Shown here: positions 61,233-64,000 of the stretch, one piece after another
Numbering within the stretch: the first letter of the stretch is position 1
Layout: every line of letters starts with the position of its first letter
Source: an uncultured Sutterella sp.
GTDB taxonomy: Bacteria; Pseudomonadota; Gammaproteobacteria; Burkholderiales; Burkholderiaceae_F
Length of the DNA stretch: 64,000 nucleotides
NCBI GenBank assembly: GCA_905206365.1
Contig: CAJLHF010000002.1
Span: 69,861-133,860, forward strand
Reading direction: 5' to 3'
Translations under genes and position numbers: made by a program
The notes under the pieces: generated by a model
What the model saw: the letters and a program-made list of their open reading frames with translations, nothing else
Databases searched by the model: none
Told to the model about the DNA's origin: nothing

Positions 61233-62768
61233 TTATTTGGCGGAAAGCCAGGGCGACGGGTCGACGGGTTTGCCGCCGCGGCGAATTTCGAAGTATAAGC
61301 CCGGCTCGTCATCACCCCCGGAAGCACCGACGGAGCTAATTGTTTCGCCTTGTTTGACCCGGTCGCCGACGTTTTTGAAAATGGATTCGTTGTTGGCGTA
61401 GATCGAGAGGTACGTGTTGCCGTGGTCGACGATGACGAGGTTGCCGTAGCCGCGTAGCCAGTCCGCGAAGACGACGGTCCCTGGTGCGCAGGCGACGACT
61501 TCCGCGCCTTCGGGGGCTCGGATCAGCAGGCCCTGCCATTTGGCCGAACCCGTGCGCTTCGAGCCGAAGCGCGCGACGATCCGACCAGCCACCGGGCGGG
61601 AGAGTTTACCCTTGAGTCTGGCGAAGTTCGTTCCTGGGGCGGGCTGACGCACGACGGGGCGCGAATTTTTCTTCGCTTCCTCTTCGGCTTTTCTCTGAGC
61701 GGCTGCTTCCGCGGCGCGTTCCGCCGTGAGGCGCTTGTCGATCGACGCAACGAGATTTCCGAGACGCGCCTGATCTTTCGTGAGTTTGTCGATCGCGGCC
61801 TGTTGGGAGGCTATCTCTTTCTTCAGTTTGGAAGCGGCGGCCTGTCGGTCCTTTTTCTCGGAGAGGAGCTCTTTGCGGCTTTTTTCTTCGTCGCGTGCGA
61901 TGCGGGCGAGTTCGGACTGCCGCGACTGCGTTTCGTCGGCCACGCTACGAATTTTCTGGTGCTTTTCTTCAAGCGCGGCGACCGCACGCGTTTGCGCGCG
62001 GGCTAGGTAACGCAGTTGCGCCGCTTCGAGCGTGAGCGTATTGGGGTTGGAGCCCTCAAGCAGGGTCTGCCAGCTTTCGCGTCGCGAATGGACGTACTGG
62101 GCGCGGGCAATTTGTCCGACGAGCAATTCGGCCCGTTGCAGTTCCGCCGAGACATTTCGACCGTCGCGCTTCAGGTTTTGGAGCTGGCGTTCCACGGTGC
62201 GTCGTTCGATTTTGAGATCGCGCAGTCGACGGTTGGCTTCCGAGATGGCCTGATCGGCCTTCTGCAGGGCCCGGTCGGCCGCTTCCTGGCGGGCCTCCTT
62301 TTCGGAGAGCTCCTTTTGCAGCGCCACGAGGCGCTGGTCCACCGAGGCCTTTTCGCTTTCGGCTTTCGACTTTTCCTTTTCCGTCAGCAACGACTTGCGT
62401 ACGGGCGTTTTGGGCGTGCTCGTCGATTTGCGGGGCGTCTGCGTTTTCCGAGTCGTCGTGTTCTTTTTCGTCGAAGCGGAGGACTTTTTCGTGCTCGTCG
62501 TTCGCTTTTTGGTCGCCTGCGTGTCGGCTGCGGCGACCTGATAGGTCGCGTCGGTCCGCGGGGGCGCGGCGAGCAACGCCGGGCTCGGGCCCGTCATGAG
62601 CGTGAAACTCAGACCGGCGGCAAGAAGAAGTCGAAAAGAGGTCACGGGGCGCTCGGTATCGAAAAGAGTTCGCTGCGCGACAGGCGGAATCCGCGTCCGC
62701 AATCCGCGCAGGACGGCTCCGAGCGGGAAGGCTCGGGGGTAAAGAACGTTGAGTTCGTTCCGAGGCAT
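61233..62768 (-). CDS. envC: EnvC-like murein hydrolase activator (degenerate LytM/M23)
   Basis: Periplasmic activator of amidases at the division site, about 511 aa. A Thr/Lys/Ser-rich segment (about 85-130) and a long coiled coil (about 130-380) lead to a C-terminal LytM domain. The zinc ligands are lost: KWQGLLIRAP, SIYANN and GLYFEIRRGG replace the H..D, H and HxH positions, as in EnvC. The start is either ATG 62768 (strong GGAGGAG, but 45 residues before the hydrophobic segment) or GTG 62645, which gives a normal signal peptide (TSFRLLLAAGLSFTLMTG). Confidence 0.9.
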   Translation of the reverse strand: MPRNELNVLYPRAFPLGAVLRGLRTRIPPVAQRTLFDTERPVTSFRLLLAAGLSFTLMTGPSPALLAAPPRTDATYQVAAADTQATKKRTTSTKKSSASTKKNTTTRKTQTPRKSTSTPKTPVRKSLLTEKEKSKAESEKASVDQRLVALQKELSEKEARQEAADRALQKADQAISEANRRLRDLKIERRTVERQLQNLKRDGRNVSAELQRAELLVGQIARAQYVHSRRESWQTLLEGSNPNTLTLEAAQLRYLARAQTRAVAALEEKHQKIRSVADETQSRQSELARIARDEEKSRKELLSEKKDRQAAASKLKKEIASQQAAIDKLTKDQARLGNLVASIDKRLTAERAAEAAAQRKAEEEAKKNSRPVVRQPAPGTNFARLKGKLSRPVAGRIVARFGSKRTGSAKWQGLLIRAPEGAEVVACAPGTVVFADWLRGYGNLVIVDHGNTYLSIYANNESIFKNVGDRVKQGETISSVGASGGDDEPGLYFEIRRGGKPVDPSPWLSAK

Positions 62769-62776
62769 TTTATAAT
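62749..62776 (+). promoter_or_regulatory. Sigma70 promoter for the rhodanese-secB side
   Basis: TTGAGT, a 16-base spacer and TATAAT (62771-62776) lie upstream of the rhodanese-fold gene. The -10 overlaps the start region of the divergent envC gene. Confidence 0.6.
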
Positions 62777-62811
62777 CTCCTCCTTTCGAACACCAATTTT
62801 TGGGGCAGTCA

Positions 62812-63216
62812 ATGCTTTCCTTTCTTCTCGACAACGTGTTGCTTCTGACCGTGATCGTTCTGACGATCGTCGCGTTGCTTCTTCCCGCTTTCATGCAACG
62901 TCGTTACGGGCCGCAGATCACGCCCCAGGAAGCCACGAAGCTCATCAACAAAGAGCACGCTCAGGTGATCGACGTGCGCAAGCCCGCCGAATACAAGAAG
63001 GGGCACATTGCGCGCGCCGTCAATATGCCCGTAGATACGATTCAGAACCGTCTCGGCGACCTTTCCCGCGAGCGTCCCGTTCTGCTCGTCGACCGTACGG
63101 GGGGCGACGCCCGCACGGCGGCCCGTCTGCTTCGCGGCGTGGGCTTCACGAAGGTTTATGTTCTCGAAAACGGCATGTTCGCCTGGGCGAAGGAAAACAT
63201 GCCGCTTGAGGCTTGA
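62812..63216 (+). CDS. Membrane-anchored rhodanese-fold protein lacking the catalytic Cys
   Basis: A 134-residue protein with an N-terminal membrane helix (VLLLTVIVLTIVALLLPAF) and a rhodanese domain: AQVIDVRKPAEYKKGHIARA, then LLVDRTGGDARTAARLL, then VLENGMFAW. The active-site loop normally begins with Cys; here it is Asp94 in DRTGGDAR, so sulfurtransferase activity is not expected. In relatives a grxC gene lies between this gene and secB; it is absent here. Confidence 0.9.
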   Translation: MLSFLLDNVLLLTVIVLTIVALLLPAFMQRRYGPQITPQEATKLINKEHAQVIDVRKPAEYKKGHIARAVNMPVDTIQNRLGDLSRERPVLLVDRTGGDARTAARLLRGVGFTKVYVLENGMFAWAKENMPLEA

Positions 63217-63347
63217 ATTTCGACGAAACCGTCCCCATTTAAGTAAGCAATGCATACTGCGGTTCGCGGGCTCTTTGCCGGAACCCCGAACCCCTCCACT
63301 TCCGGCGCTCGGCTTCGTCGACGCCGCAACCACAAAAAGGTGAAATC

Positions 63348-63866
63348 ATGGCCGAAAACGAAAACGCTCAGCCCCAGGAAACGCCGGCTCAGGACGCCGC
63401 CCAGGAAGCCCAGCCCGTCTTCCAGCTTCAGCGCTGCTATCTGAAGGACGCGTCCCTTGAAATGCCGCATGCGCCTGAAATTCTTCTCGAGCCGCAGCAG
63501 AGCGCCCCTCAGGTGGACATCCAGTTCGAAGTAAGCCAGCGTGTTCTCGGCAACGACCTCTTCGACGTCACCGTGCGCGGCACGGTGACGGTGACGGCCG
63601 GCGAAAAGACCGTAATCCTCGTCGAAGGCAAGCAATCGGGCATTTTTGCGATCCGCGGCATTCCCGCCGACGGCCTGCAGCACGTCACGAACGTGCTCTG
63701 CCCGTCGATGGTCTACCCGTACCTTCGTGCCAACATCGCCGATCTGATGACGCGTGCCAATCTGCCGCCCGTCCACATGCCTGAAGTGAATTTCGAAGTG
63801 CTCTATCAGCAGCGCCTCGCTCAGGCTCAGGCCGAAATGGCTGCTCAGCAGCCCGCCAACAGCTGA
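63348..63866 (+). CDS. secB: Protein-export chaperone SecB
   Basis: Cytosolic tetrameric chaperone that passes unfolded preproteins to SecA; 172 aa. Family features are FQLQRCYLKDASLEMPHAP, FEVSQRVLGNDLFDVTVRG and CPSMVYPYLRANIADLMTRA. An acidic/Gln-rich N-terminus and Ala/Gln-rich C-terminus flank the core. The start is ATG 63348, with AAGGTG upstream. Confidence 0.96.
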   Translation: MAENENAQPQETPAQDAAQEAQPVFQLQRCYLKDASLEMPHAPEILLEPQQSAPQVDIQFEVSQRVLGNDLFDVTVRGTVTVTAGEKTVILVEGKQSGIFAIRGIPADGLQHVTNVLCPSMVYPYLRANIADLMTRANLPPVHMPEVNFEVLYQQRLAQAQAEMAAQQPANS

Positions 63867-63913
63867 GAAGACTGACGTTCCGCATCGTCGGAACATCGCG
63901 CTTTTCGCTCGTA

Positions 63914-63948
63914 GGGAGACGGTCGGAGATCGTCTCCCTTTCCTTTTG
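63914..63948 (+). terminator. Terminator after secB
   Basis: GGGAGACG pairs with CGTCTCCC across GTCGGAGAT and is followed by TTTCCTTTT. Confidence 0.88.
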
Positions 63949-64000
63949 TCATTTCGCCGCAGGGACCGTACGGCGAAGCCGGTCGGCTTCTCCCTCTTTA
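63949..64000 (-). other. Possible 3' end of a convergent gene at the window edge
   Basis: On the minus strand a frame open from the window edge ends at TGA 63949-63951 and reads ...KEGEADRLRRTVPAAK. Sixteen residues are too few to identify it or to be sure it is coding. Confidence 0.25.

Overview
The window is gene-dense, GC-rich chromosomal DNA with almost no intergenic space. Gene content and order point to a betaproteobacterium of the order Burkholderiales. The runs fmt-rsmB-DUF4390-ntrY-ntrX-trkA-trkH, def/dprA/topoisomerase III, metK/lpxL-lpxL-dapF, cobW-dksA and envC-ctpA-moeB plus rhodanese-secB are typical of that group. A periplasmic [FeFe]-hydrogenase locus, rare in Betaproteobacteria, together with several eroded versions of otherwise conserved clusters suggests an anaerobic, gut-type lineage such as Sutterellaceae. 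That family assignment is inference from gene content, not a computed phylogeny.

Layout. 1-10 kb: K+ uptake (trkH partial, trkA), the NtrYX-type two-component pair, rRNA methylase rsmB, fmt, an alpha/beta hydrolase on the opposite strand, def, and a degenerate dprA. 10-15 kb: a long DNA topoisomerase III and a YtfL/PaeA-type CBS membrane protein. 15-21 kb: an Aap-type amino-acid ABC transporter (binding protein plus two permeases, no ATPase), a DUF1857 protein and Tex. 21-25 kb: a uracil/xanthine permease and release factor 3. 24.6-29.8 kb: the hydrogenase locus hydA-hydB-cytochrome b and the maturases hydF-hydE, with an FNR-like box upstream of hydA. 30-37 kb: a HemN/HemW-like radical SAM protein, an acyl-CoA synthetase, Uup, an LpoA-like protein and rsmI. 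38-45 kb: PPK2, two parS centromere sites, a CBS protein, ttcA, folB, DUF2905, cca and a long lytic transglycosylase. 45-50 kb: 5-formyl-THF cyclo-ligase and the S-adenosylmethionine cycle (ahcY under an SAH riboswitch, trpS, metK). 50-64 kb: two lipid A acyltransferases, dapF, rlmI, a CobW-type GTPase, dksA, a HAD nucleotidase, sppA, moeB-like, ctpA, envC, a rhodanese-fold protein without its catalytic Cys, and secB.

How it fits together. Most of the window is housekeeping: translation, tRNA/rRNA modification, envelope, methyl cycle. The accessory interest is the H2 metabolism locus, which resembles the Shewanella hydA-hydB-fdhC order but lacks hydG and hydX, and appears to be under anaerobic control. 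The parS pair implies that this region lies in the origin-proximal part of the chromosome. I found no tRNA, rRNA, insertion sequence, prophage or CRISPR array, and no clearly undescribed system. The best candidates for new biology are the hydrogenase locus, the degenerate DprA, and the parS/terminator overlap.
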